Shown here: positions 26,652 through 34,999 of the stretch, piece by piece
Numbering within the stretch: position 1 is the stretch's first letter
Layout of the letters: the number at the start of each line of letters is the position of its first letter
Origin: Lysobacteraceae bacterium
GTDB lineage: Bacteria > Pseudomonadota > Gammaproteobacteria > Xanthomonadales > Xanthomonadaceae
Direction of reading: 5' to 3'
Length of the DNA stretch: 64,000 bases
NCBI GenBank assembly: GCA_003241895.1
Contig: QBLY01000001.1
Coordinates: 248,001-312,000, forward strand
Notes under the pieces: generated by a model
Database searches by the model: none
Told to the model about the DNA's origin: nothing
The model's input: only the letters and a program-made list of their open reading frames with translations
Made by a program: the position numbers and the translations under genes

Positions 26652-27527
26652 CTACGTTGGATAGCGCTCGGACAGCACGTGGGCGATACGACGTTTCATG
26701 GCCTCGCTCAATGCAGGGCCAAAACCATCCCTGACCATGAACATCGGATTCTTGGGATTCCCTACCAGCACGTCCGGCCTCGGCACTTGGTTCACGACGA
26801 ACCAGCCAGGCAGTGCCAAGTACGGAACTACCCGCACTGGATCGCCGACGCCGCTATACAGGAATTTGTGGAGCCATTCTGCCTGCCGTTTCGCCTGTTC
26901 AAGCGGCTTGGTCTCAGTATGATCCGGAAACGACAGCCTCGATCCGTCATACGACACTCTCGCCGCATCCTTGCCACTCCTCGCGGGCTTTAGTCGGGAT
27001 TTAGTCTCGACAGCGAAGACCGCGCTTTGGCCGATAACGATGTGGTCAATATTGAAGCCATCACACGGAAAGTCGTGGAAAACGTAGCCGCCTTCGGCCA
27101 TTACCTGATTGAGGCATTGAGCTACTGCCAGTTCCGCGGCAAGTCCCTGCCGGAGTTGCCTTGCCGCTTTCGCATGCTTCGTAAGGTGGCGGAATGACGC
27201 AATGACTCCGATGGCCAGAAACGCCAGCATTGCGTAGTCGAAAAGGCCTGGGCTGAACTCCTCCCAGCTGAAACCGTACTTGATCATCCAATTGGTCGCC
27301 CAAGTGGCGTAACCGACGGGTCCCACCAGCACGGCCATCACCAAGGCCGAGTCAAACATCTCTGTTCGTTCCTGAAGCTTAGACCGGACGCCCTGCCCTG
27401 CACCGTGCAGGACCTTTATGTTGATTGGATCACGCCTGTCGTCCCGGGCGATTAAACGTTTCCAAACGAAAAGAGCTCCGATCAAGACCGTCAGGGGTGC
27501 GATTAGAAAAAACAGAGTTACAACCAT
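26652..27527 (-). CDS. NERD-domain membrane protein (nuclease-related)
   Basis: 291 residues. Two N-terminal membrane segments (about 1-24 and 62-85, with a third near 100-115), then a cytoplasmic domain of the NERD type: G-L-A-A-E-L-A-V-A-Q-C-L-N, then D-H-I-V-I-G, and A-V-F-A-V-E-T-K-S, matching the D...E-x-K core of restriction-endonuclease-like folds. NERD proteins are predicted nucleases, sometimes linked to plasmids and defence. Base composition is clearly lower in GC than the core genes. The catalytic residues look intact, but activity is inferred. Confidence 0.8.
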   Translation of the reverse strand: MVVTLFFLIAPLTVLIGALFVWKRLIARDDRRDPINIKVLHGAGQGVRSKLQERTEMFDSALVMAVLVGPVGYATWATNWMIKYGFSWEEFSPGLFDYAMLAFLAIGVIASFRHLTKHAKAARQLRQGLAAELAVAQCLNQVMAEGGYVFHDFPCDGFNIDHIVIGQSAVFAVETKSRLKPARSGKDAARVSYDGSRLSFPDHTETKPLEQAKRQAEWLHKFLYSGVGDPVRVVPYLALPGWFVVNQVPRPDVLVGNPKNPMFMVRDGFGPALSEAMKRRIAHVLSERYPT

Positions 27528-27688
27528 GATGCCTACCCGTATGGAGTGTTACCAATTGCCACAAAAAAGGCGAACGTAAATAGCAAGGCCTTGTGCAATT
27601 GACTGGCGCTAGCACTGCGCCATGGCACTAGCGGATCTTGAACGCGCTGTCTCAGCTGGGATACCAGGTCCATCACGTGGCTTTCCTC

Positions 27689-28528
27689 TCAGCCACCGAC
27701 GAATGCCTGATACGAAACCGGATCCAGCACCAGCCTTTGCTTCATTGAGCCGGCCACTTCAAACATCCGAGGCGCGTCCCGGAACTCGAACAAACGGTAC
27801 AGGCGGTAACGGTCAGCATGCTCTATGGAGAACGATACTTCATTGCGCGATATGTAGAAGGGTGACGACTTGGCGAATGCAGTCGTCTTGACCTCGATGA
27901 AGCGCTCCCGGCCGTCCGTTTCAAAGGAAAGGATATCGTAGCCGGCACCGTCACCTCTGGTGCGGGCAACATGCTCTACCTGGCCGGCATAGGCCCCCTT
28001 GCCTGCACGATCCAAGCGCTCACGCTCGAAGCCAAGAACCAACTCTTCGCCAGCCAGTCCGAGCGCGCGATTGCGCGCCTCCATGGCAACAAAGTCCACT
28101 GGCGAACGCGTTCGATAGTCCGCCCGCCTCGGTGACGTTCGAGGTGCAGGTGGCAGTTCAACCCAGTTTGAAAAATCGATCACGGCTGGCGCGATAGCTG
28201 GCTGGTCTGCGACGTGTTTCGCCGCGCGCGAGAACTCGACATCCGAAAAAATGCGCTCCTCCAGCACCTCTTGCAACAGTGTCTGGAAGTTCCCGCGTGG
28301 CAGATACCCCTTCAGGTAGGTTGGGAAACCCATCTCCTCCAGCGCTGCCGAAATATTGGCGTGCTTGAACTCAACCGAGCCTTTGCTCCGGCCCTGAAGG
28401 TGCTCGCGCAACCTCCGGTTATGTTCGGCTTTGTTCACTGCCTGCCCATAAAACTGCTGGATAAGCATCTGGCGGTAATCCTCCACCGCCGCCTCCACTT
28501 CCTCACGGGTCCAATCGCCGTTCGCCAC
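27689..28528 (-). CDS. DUF3883 domain protein (predicted endonuclease fold)
   Basis: 279 residues from a GTG start at 28528. The N-terminal half is helical and has no match I know. The C-terminal half (about 155-270) has the DUF3883 pattern: L-G-L-A-G-E-E-L-V-L-G-F-E, then G-Y-D-I-L-S-F-E, then R-F-I-E-V-K-T-T, which is a PD-(D/E)xK-like core. DUF3883 domains are common at the ends of restriction-like and defence helicases; here the domain stands alone with a short N-terminal partner. Lower GC than the window average. Confidence 0.75.
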   Translation of the reverse strand: MANGDWTREEVEAAVEDYRQMLIQQFYGQAVNKAEHNRRLREHLQGRSKGSVEFKHANISAALEEMGFPTYLKGYLPRGNFQTLLQEVLEERIFSDVEFSRAAKHVADQPAIAPAVIDFSNWVELPPAPRTSPRRADYRTRSPVDFVAMEARNRALGLAGEELVLGFERERLDRAGKGAYAGQVEHVARTRGDGAGYDILSFETDGRERFIEVKTTAFAKSSPFYISRNEVSFSIEHADRYRLYRLFEFRDAPRMFEVAGSMKQRLVLDPVSYQAFVGG

Positions 28529-28563
28529 GTTTAGGACTTCCTATCGGCCTGACGCCCAGGAGA

Positions 28564-28695
28564 TTACCAGGTAGGCATGGCGACGAGTGACAACTGCTTC
28601 GCCAGGGTGCAAGGCCACTCGGGACGGAACGACTCATCGCGGCTCTGTGATCCGAAATTGAGCACCCAGCCATCGGCGCGCAGCTCACGTAAGGT
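28564..28695 (-). pseudogene. possible 43-residue gene remnant
   Basis: Between the DUF819 stop and TAA 28564-28566 the minus strand reads as protein-like sequence (a stretch R-A-D-G-W-V-L-N-F-G, then P-E-W-P-C-T-L-A-K-Q-L) with no start codon. It may be the tail of a lost gene. No family recognised, and chance cannot be excluded. Confidence 0.25.
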
Positions 28696-29871
28696 TCAAA
28701 GCAGCCCCGCCAACGCCAGGCCCACATAAGTCCCCAGCGCCGTCCCCAACGTACCGCCGAGAATAGTCGGCAGCACCAGGTCCTTCCGACCAAAACTCTC
28801 GGCCAGCGCGAAGGCGGTAGTAGCGCCACCGATATTCGCGGTGGGGGCGATGGCGATGATGTCCGGGTCGGTGCGGGTCAGCAGGCCGTAGGCCACGATC
28901 ACCACGCCGTGCACCACCAGCACGATGATGATGAAGGCGAACAGCAGCAGGCCCAGGTGGCCCGCCTGCATGAGCGCTTCGAGGTCGGCACTGGCGCCGA
29001 CCGCGGCCAGGAAATGATACAAACCCCAGATGCCCAGCGGCTTGGCCAGGGTCATGCGCGAGGCGATCGGCAGCTGCGCGATCAGCAGCGCCACCGTGGT
29101 GACCACCAGGATCGAAGGCACCCGCCAGCCGGCCGTGGCCGCATAGGCCGCCACGGCGGTGGACAGCAACACGGTGGCCACCGCCAGCGCCAGCGGCAGC
29201 GAGATGGCCAGCGTGTCGGGCAGCGGCATCGGCAGGGCCGCCGCGGACGTGGCGGCTACGGGCACCGGCGCATTTGCAGGCAGCGCGACGGCATCGAGCG
29301 GCGGCAGGCGAGGCGCGGCCCCCAAGCGGCGCATGAGCGCGGGCAGCAGCAGCGTCACCACGATCCAGACGATGGTCATGACGTTGTCGGCCACGATGGT
29401 GGCGGTGTAGAGCGTGCCCTCCCGGTTCATCCCTTACTCAAGAGCCACGGCGTTGAAGTTGGCGCTGCCCCCGTTGTAAGTACCGGCCAGCATGCCGGCC
29501 AGCGGCGCCATCCGATCGCCGATCTCAAGCGGCACCACCGCCGTGGCCACCAGCACGCCGGCCACCGTGCCCACCGCACCCAGCGCGAAGGCCAGCAGCA
29601 TGCGCGGCCCGGCCTGCCGAAGGGCGCGGAGATTGGCTTCGAGCAGCACCAGGGAAATCGCCGAGGGCGTCACCAAGGCGAACACCATGTCGTACGCGGC
29701 TACGCCGTCTTGGGCCACCGGCAGGATGCCGAGGTTGGCCAGCAGCGCGCCCAGCAGGATGGCCATGGCCGCTGCCCCGGCGTAGTGCAAGCCGCGTTGG
29801 CGGCCGAGCCAGTCGGCCAGGGCTACGGTGGCCAGGAGGGTGGCGAGTACCGTCAATGGGTGTCCTCCCAT
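28696..29871 (-). pseudogene. DUF819 membrane protein, split by an in-frame stop
   Basis: Two open stretches, 29434-29871 (145 residues) and 28696-29430 (244 residues), lie in the same frame and are separated only by TAA 29434-29436 and one glycine codon. Joined they give about 390 residues, the normal length of DUF819 (YjcL-like) proteins, with about ten membrane helices. The break falls just after G-T-Y-N-G-G-S-A-N-F-N-A-V-A, and the second half resumes with I-V-A-D-N-V-M, both conserved family motifs. A start ATG directly after the stop could allow reinitiation and two-piece expression, but a nonsense pseudogene is the simpler reading. Confidence 0.8.
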
Positions 29872-30073
29872 GCCTATCGCGCACTCTGCGTACTCACTAA
29901 GCTAAAAGTATAGACACACTGCCCGCGCCAATCTTTTAGTCCGAAAGCTGGGATGTAACGGCCAACGTAGCTTCAGATGCCGGCTACCGCACCCGCGCTA
30001 GCCTCGCCAAAGTTCCTAACACTTAGCTACACGAACCTGCCTGGCTAGCATCCTGAAGGAGATCAGGGCTGCC

Positions 30074-30328
30074 TTAAGTCTTAGAAGACGGAGCCGGCTC
30101 AGCCTTTCTCAACTCGTCAAGCGACTCAAAATATCGACGATGCGACTTTCGGAGCACGGCTTCGGTCGCAGCTTCTAGAAGCACGACCTCTTGATGAAGC
30201 CCCTGGCTGAGCAGACGCAACTCGAGTGCGACACGCTCAGCCGTCGCAATTGAACGATCCGAGTCGTCAAAACGACCCAGACTCACTAAGCGCGAGGATA
30301 CTCGATCATAATGAATTAGGAATATCAC
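30074..30328 (-). CDS. small partner protein of RelA/SpoT synthetase, possible antitoxin
   Basis: 84 residues from a GTG start at 30328, one base after the stop of the RelA/SpoT gene, so the two are almost certainly translated from one message. It is charged, helical and has no membrane segment or DNA-binding motif that I can see. The position, size and coupling fit an antitoxin or regulator of the synthetase; this is inference. Low GC, like its partner. Confidence 0.6.
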   Translation of the reverse strand: MIFLIHYDRVSSRLVSLGRFDDSDRSIATAERVALELRLLSQGLHQEVVLLEAATEAVLRKSHRRYFESLDELRKAEPAPSSKT

Positions 30329-30329
30329 T

Positions 30330-31073
30330 TTAGTTCCCCTGCCCCTTTAGTAACGATCGAATGTTTCGAACGCACTCCACTCGGCGCCGACTCAGCGCCT
30401 TCATTCTCAGCCGAGCCGCAAGCGCTTCTTCGCTCCGGACAGCCCGCAATCTGGTTGTACCCCTAGACAACTTGAATTTGTCGTAGTCGATATTCTCTAG
30501 CTCAAAGCTGAGCTCTGAAAGACGATGAAGGAACTCAATCGCCTCGCCGTCGCCTTGGCCATACTTAATTTCATGACCAAAAGCATCAGCAATTTTCTCC
30601 GATATCTCGGCCCAAGCGTGCTGAGGTCGCGTCCTTATCTGCACTTCCACCAAGTATCTTCCCCGCTCAACAATCAAATGGACAGCGCGATACCCGTGAC
30701 TCGGCTTCAGGCGCCTATCATCCACTTCCACTCGCCCAAGAAGAATCTTGGCGTTGCTGCAGAGCTCATCTTGGTCATACAAATTCCCGACTACAACTCG
30801 GCAGCCGGCGACGTCCTGGATTTGGCTGAGACGAGATGTTTCTCTTCTCAACTTCTCACATAGCGCAATAGTTGATTTCGATGGCCGGCCCGTAACCGAC
30901 TGCCCCAAGTGTTCTGTCAGCGTCCGCTCAACAAATTGATAGGCGTCGCTGAATTCCCGGCGAAAACAGTCCAGCCTGGTAATCACATCGGCGTCGATAC
31001 TGCCTGACCTAAGCAACGCACCAAGCTTATCGACCTGCGATTTAGACAGTTGACTACCAGCAGCTAGCGCCAC
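30330..31073 (-). CDS. stand-alone RelA/SpoT-domain nucleotide synthetase (toxSAS-like)
   Basis: 247 residues from GTG 31073 with AGGAGAGG upstream. The synthetase core is present: T-G-R-P-S-K-S-T (substrate loop), I-Q-D-V-A-G-C-R-V-V (metal/ATP), S-H-G-Y-R-A-V-H-L (G-loop tyrosine) and V-E-V-Q-I-R-T-x-x-Q-H-A-W-A-E. There is no HD hydrolase domain and no TGS/ACT regulatory region, so it can add pyrophosphate but not remove it. Such proteins are either small alarmone synthetases or toxSAS toxins that pyrophosphorylate tRNA or make (pp)pApp. GC is near 50 percent against about two-thirds in the window, a sign of transfer. Confidence 0.85.
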   Translation of the reverse strand: MALAAGSQLSKSQVDKLGALLRSGSIDADVITRLDCFRREFSDAYQFVERTLTEHLGQSVTGRPSKSTIALCEKLRRETSRLSQIQDVAGCRVVVGNLYDQDELCSNAKILLGRVEVDDRRLKPSHGYRAVHLIVERGRYLVEVQIRTRPQHAWAEISEKIADAFGHEIKYGQGDGEAIEFLHRLSELSFELENIDYDKFKLSRGTTRLRAVRSEEALAARLRMKALSRRRVECVRNIRSLLKGQGN

Positions 31074-31187
31074 GAATTCCTCTCCTGCGTACCAAGCGCT
31101 CGACTAGCGAAACGTGACAGTCGAAAATATCTGGGAAAAAAGGGCATCAAAAAGCAGGCTCTAAACCTGTGATGGGAATGATGCAAC

Positions 31188-34100
31188 CTACATATTGCGC
31201 CGGTACTCCCCACCCACCTCATACAGCGCATGGCTGATCTGTCCGAGGGAATGGGTCTTCACCGCTTCCATCAACGCGGTGAAGATATTTTTGCGGTCAC
31301 GGGCGGTGGTTTGGAGGTAGGTCAGGCCTTGGCCAGTGCCTATCGGGGCTGAAGCCCCTCCCACAGGGGGCAAGGTGTTTCGGGCGGCCTGGAAGGTGCG
31401 GACGTTGGCGATCTGGGCGGCCTTTTCGGGCTCGGTGCTGCGGATCAGTTCGATGGTGGTGGTGACTTCGCCCGCATGGTCCTTCGGCAGGAACGTATTC
31501 ACCCCCACCAGCGGCAGCGATCCATCGTGCTTCTTATGCTCGTAGTACAGGCTTTCTTCCTGGATCTTGCCGCGCTGGTACATGGTGTCCATCGCACCCA
31601 ACACGCCGCCGCGCTCTGAAAGCGCTTCGAACTCCTTGTACACGGCCTCTTCCACCATGTCGGTGAGGTAGTCCACGGCGAAGCTGCCCTGCCAGGGGTT
31701 TTCGTTGAAGTTGAGGCCCAGTTCCTTGTTGATGATCATCTGGATGGCGACGGCGCGGCGCACGCTTTCTTCGGTGGGGGTGGTGATGGCTTCGTCGTAG
31801 GCGTTGGTGTGCAGGCTGTTGCAGTTGTCGAACAGGGCGTACAGGGCCTGCAGCGTGGTGCGGATGTCGTTGAACTGGATTTCCTGCGCGTGCAGTGAAC
31901 GGCCGCTGGTTTGGATGTGGTACTTCAGCATCTGGCTGCGGTCGTTGGCGCCGTAGCGTTCGCGCATGGCGCGGGCCCAGATGCGGCGGGCCACGCGGCC
32001 AATCACGGTGTACTCCGGGTCCATGCCGTTGCTGAAGAAGAAGCTCAGGTTGGGCGCGAACTCGTCCACGGTCATGCCGCGGGCCAGGTAGTACTCCACG
32101 ATGGTGAAACCGTTGCTCAGGGTGAAGGCGAGCTGGCTGATCGGGTTCGCCCCGGCTTCGGCGATGTGGTAGCCGCTGATGGACACCGAGTAGAAGTTGC
32201 GGACCTTGTGGTCCACGAAGTACTGCTGGATGTCGCCCATCATGCGCAGGGCGAATTCGGTGCTGAAGATGCAGGTGTTCTGGGCCTGGTCTTCCTTGAG
32301 GATGTCGGCCTGGACGGTGCCGCGCACGGTGTTGAGCGTAGTGGTCTTGATGCGCTCATACGTCTCGGCGTCCACCAGTTGGTCGCCGGTGACGCCCAGC
32401 AGGCCCAGGCCGAGGCCGTCGTTGGTGGGCGGGATTTCGCCGTGGTATTCGGGGCGGTGCTTGCCTTCGAAGAAGGCTTCGATCTTCGTGCGCGCGGCGT
32501 CCCAGCGCTTCTGGTCTTCGCGCAGGTACTTTTCGATCTGCTGGTCAATGGCGGTGTTCATGAACATGGCCAGGATCATTGGCGCGGGGCCGTTGATGGT
32601 CATGCTGACGCTGGTGCTGGGCGCGCACAGGTCGAAGCCGGAGTACAGTTTCTTCATGTCGTCCAGGGTGGCGATGGACACGCCGGAGTTGCCGATCTTG
32701 CCGTAGATGTCGGGGCGCTCGGCGGGGTCTTCGCCGTACAGCGTGACGCTGTCGAAGGCCGTAGACAGGCGGGCAGCTGGCTGCCCCACCGAAAGGTAAT
32801 GGAAGCGCCGGTTCGTGCGCTCGGGCGTCCCCTCGCCCGCGAACATGCGGATGGGGTCTTCGCCGGTGCGGCGGTAGGGGTAGACGCCGCCGGTGTAGGG
32901 GTAGCTGCCCGGCAGGTTTTCCTTGCCCAGGAACACCAGCAGTTCGCCCCAGCTTTTGTAGGTGGGGGCGGCGATCTTGGGGATCTTCTGGTGGCTCAGG
33001 CTTTCGCGGTAGTTCTCGACCGCGATGGCTTTGCCGCGCACGTGGTATTCGGTCACGTCGTCGGTGATGGATTTCAGGCGCTCGGGCCAATCGCGCAGCA
33101 GGGTGATGGCGTCGGCGCTGAGGGTTTTCACCCCGTCGTTGTAGCGCTGGCGCAGGGTGACCAGGCTGCGGTCTACCGTGGCGGGGCGGCGTTCTTCCAG
33201 TGGGGCGCGCGGGTCGGTGCCGGTCTGGGCCTGCTGCCACTTGAACGCCAGCTTTCGGCGCTCGCCCGTGGTGCGGCGTTCGCCGCTGGCGGGGTATTCG
33301 CTGGCGCCACCGCTGGCGGCGGCCTGGCGCTGCAGCATCACGTGGTGCGGGTCGTAGAGATCCAGGGCGCGCGGCAGGTCCGGGTCGTCCAGGTCGTGCA
33401 GGCTTTGCCAGTAGCTCTGGGCGCGGTCGGCGGCCTCGGCCTGCTTGTCGATGCGGGCGTTGATGCTGCGGCCCTGTTCGGCAATCTCGGCCAGGTAGCG
33501 GGTGCGGGCACCGGGGATCAGCACGGTGGCGCGCGGCTCCTTCAGCGTAATCTCGCCGGCAGGCGTCCACTTGTCTTCCGGCAGGCCCAGCTTCTCGCGC
33601 ACCAGGCGGCACAGGTTGGCGAACATCCAGCTCACGCCGGGGTCGTTGAACTGGCTGGCGATGGTGGGGTAAACGGGCACGTCTTCGTCTTTCAGGGTGA
33701 AGGCGACGCGGTTGCGCTTCCACTGCTTGCGGATGTCGCGCAGGGCGTCTTCGGCGCCGCGCTTGTCGTACTTGTTCAGCACGACGAGCTCTGCGAAATC
33801 GATCATGTCGATCTTCTCGAGCTGGCTGGGGGCGCCGAAGTCGCTGGTCATCACGTAGACGGGGAAATCCACCAGGTCGACGATTTCCGAATCGCTCTGG
33901 CCGATGCCGGCGGTTTCCACCATCACCAGGTCGTAGCCCTGGGCGCGCAGGAAGGCGATGCAGTCCTTCAGTACCGCGTTGATGGCGGCGTGCTGGCGGC
34001 GGGTGGCCATGGAACGCATGAATACGCGCGGGCTGCGCAGCGAGTTCATGCGGATGCGGTCGCCCAGCAGCGCGCCACCGGTGCGGCGGCGGGTGGGGTC

Positions 34101-34886
34101 CACCGAAATCACCGCGATGCGCATGGCCGGGAAGTGCTGCAGGAAGCGGTTCATCAGCTCGTCGGTGACCGATGACTTGCCCGCGCCGCCCGTGCCGGTG
34201 AGGCCAATGACGGGCGTCTTGCCGCCGGCCAGTTGCCACTGCTTGCGCAGCGCCACCAGCTGGGCTTCGTCGAACTCGCCCTCCTCGATCGCCGTCAGCA
34301 TCTTGCCGATGCTGATCTCGTCGTTGATGTCGGGCACCAGCGCGGGCACGGAGCCACCCTTCCCCGCCGGCTTCTTGCCCTTGCCCGAAGCTGCGGACGG
34401 CACCTCGACGGGGCCTCGGGCTTTCCTGGCCACCTCGGTGCGGCGGACCAGGTCTTCGATCATCGCCACCAGGCCCATCTGCATGCCGTCGTTGGGGTGG
34501 TAGATGCGCTCTACGCCGTAGTCCTGCAGTTCTTTGATTTCTTCGGGGGTGATGGTGCCGCCGCCGCCGCCGAAGATGCGGATGTGGCCGGCGCCGCGCT
34601 CGCGCAGCATGTCCACCATGTACTTGAAGTATTCGGTGTGGCCGCCTTGGTAGCTGCTCAGCGCGATGCCGTCGGCGTCTTCCTGCAGGGCGGCGCGCAC
34701 CACGTCTTCCACGCTGCGGTTGTGGCCCAGGTGCACCACTTCCACGCCCTGGGCCTGGATCAGGCGGCGCATGATGTTGATGGCGGCGTCGTGGCCGTCG
34801 AACAGGCTGGCCGCAGTGACGAAGCGCAGCGGGCTGCGTTCGGCCCGGGTTTCGGCGGTGGGGACGCTGGAGGCGGGGGTGCTCAT
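31188..34886 (-). CDS. icmF: fused isobutyryl-CoA mutase/G-protein chaperone IcmF
   Basis: 1232 residues from ATG 34886 (a GTG at 34895 is also in frame). Order: B12-binding domain (about 20-145, with D-G-H-D as the histidine loop), MeaB-like GTPase (P-loop G-T-G-G-A-G-K-S-S near 230), a long linker, and the acyl-CoA mutase barrel (about 600-1232). It interconverts isobutyryl-CoA and n-butyryl-CoA (or isovaleryl/pivalyl-CoA) using coenzyme B12. It is over 100 residues longer than typical IcmF; the extra length includes a low-complexity Arg/Glu/Pro linker near 540-600 and a repeat-derived [10 protein letters not shown] segment about 50 residues from the end. Confidence 0.92.
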   Translation of the reverse strand: MSTPASSVPTAETRAERSPLRFVTAASLFDGHDAAINIMRRLIQAQGVEVVHLGHNRSVEDVVRAALQEDADGIALSSYQGGHTEYFKYMVDMLRERGAGHIRIFGGGGGTITPEEIKELQDYGVERIYHPNDGMQMGLVAMIEDLVRRTEVARKARGPVEVPSAASGKGKKPAGKGGSVPALVPDINDEISIGKMLTAIEEGEFDEAQLVALRKQWQLAGGKTPVIGLTGTGGAGKSSVTDELMNRFLQHFPAMRIAVISVDPTRRRTGGALLGDRIRMNSLRSPRVFMRSMATRRQHAAINAVLKDCIAFLRAQGYDLVMVETAGIGQSDSEIVDLVDFPVYVMTSDFGAPSQLEKIDMIDFAELVVLNKYDKRGAEDALRDIRKQWKRNRVAFTLKDEDVPVYPTIASQFNDPGVSWMFANLCRLVREKLGLPEDKWTPAGEITLKEPRATVLIPGARTRYLAEIAEQGRSINARIDKQAEAADRAQSYWQSLHDLDDPDLPRALDLYDPHHVMLQRQAAASGGASEYPASGERRTTGERRKLAFKWQQAQTGTDPRAPLEERRPATVDRSLVTLRQRYNDGVKTLSADAITLLRDWPERLKSITDDVTEYHVRGKAIAVENYRESLSHQKIPKIAAPTYKSWGELLVFLGKENLPGSYPYTGGVYPYRRTGEDPIRMFAGEGTPERTNRRFHYLSVGQPAARLSTAFDSVTLYGEDPAERPDIYGKIGNSGVSIATLDDMKKLYSGFDLCAPSTSVSMTINGPAPMILAMFMNTAIDQQIEKYLREDQKRWDAARTKIEAFFEGKHRPEYHGEIPPTNDGLGLGLLGVTGDQLVDAETYERIKTTTLNTVRGTVQADILKEDQAQNTCIFSTEFALRMMGDIQQYFVDHKVRNFYSVSISGYHIAEAGANPISQLAFTLSNGFTIVEYYLARGMTVDEFAPNLSFFFSNGMDPEYTVIGRVARRIWARAMRERYGANDRSQMLKYHIQTSGRSLHAQEIQFNDIRTTLQALYALFDNCNSLHTNAYDEAITTPTEESVRRAVAIQMIINKELGLNFNENPWQGSFAVDYLTDMVEEAVYKEFEALSERGGVLGAMDTMYQRGKIQEESLYYEHKKHDGSLPLVGVNTFLPKDHAGEVTTTIELIRSTEPEKAAQIANVRTFQAARNTLPPVGGASAPIGTGQGLTYLQTTARDRKNIFTALMEAVKTHSLGQISHALYEVGGEYRRNM
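31341..31370 (-). repeat. REP-like element inside the icmF coding region
   Basis: On the minus strand the stretch reads as TGTGGGAGGGGCTTCAGCCCCGATA with flanks, the form of the common xanthomonad/pseudomonad extragenic REP. Here it is translated in frame near the C-terminus of IcmF as [10 protein letters not shown]. The 6-bp GGGGCT/AGCCCC stem is intact. Confidence 0.65.
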
Positions 34887-34999
34887 AGGGCGCACTCATG
34901 TTGCAAAGACAGGATGGCCCGATTGTAGCGCCCTCCCCGCCCGGTCTCATCCTGCGCCGCAATGAAGCGGCGCCTCCACACGCCGTTTCAACGCGGGGC

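Noticed and set aside
25503-29871. Stop-codon reassignment or readthrough, suggested by three in-frame TAA/TAG interruptions in two genes
   Set aside because: Many other genes in the window end normally in TAA or TAG and are not extended past them; nonsense mutation or sequencing error is simpler.
31911-34175. Long plus-strand open frame (754 codons) opposite icmF
   Set aside because: Antisense shadow; icmF on the other strand has all expected domains in order.
34887-34999. Cobalamin riboswitch before the B12-dependent icmF
   Set aside because: Only about 110 bases lie upstream, and no B12-box-like sequence or suitable structure is visible.
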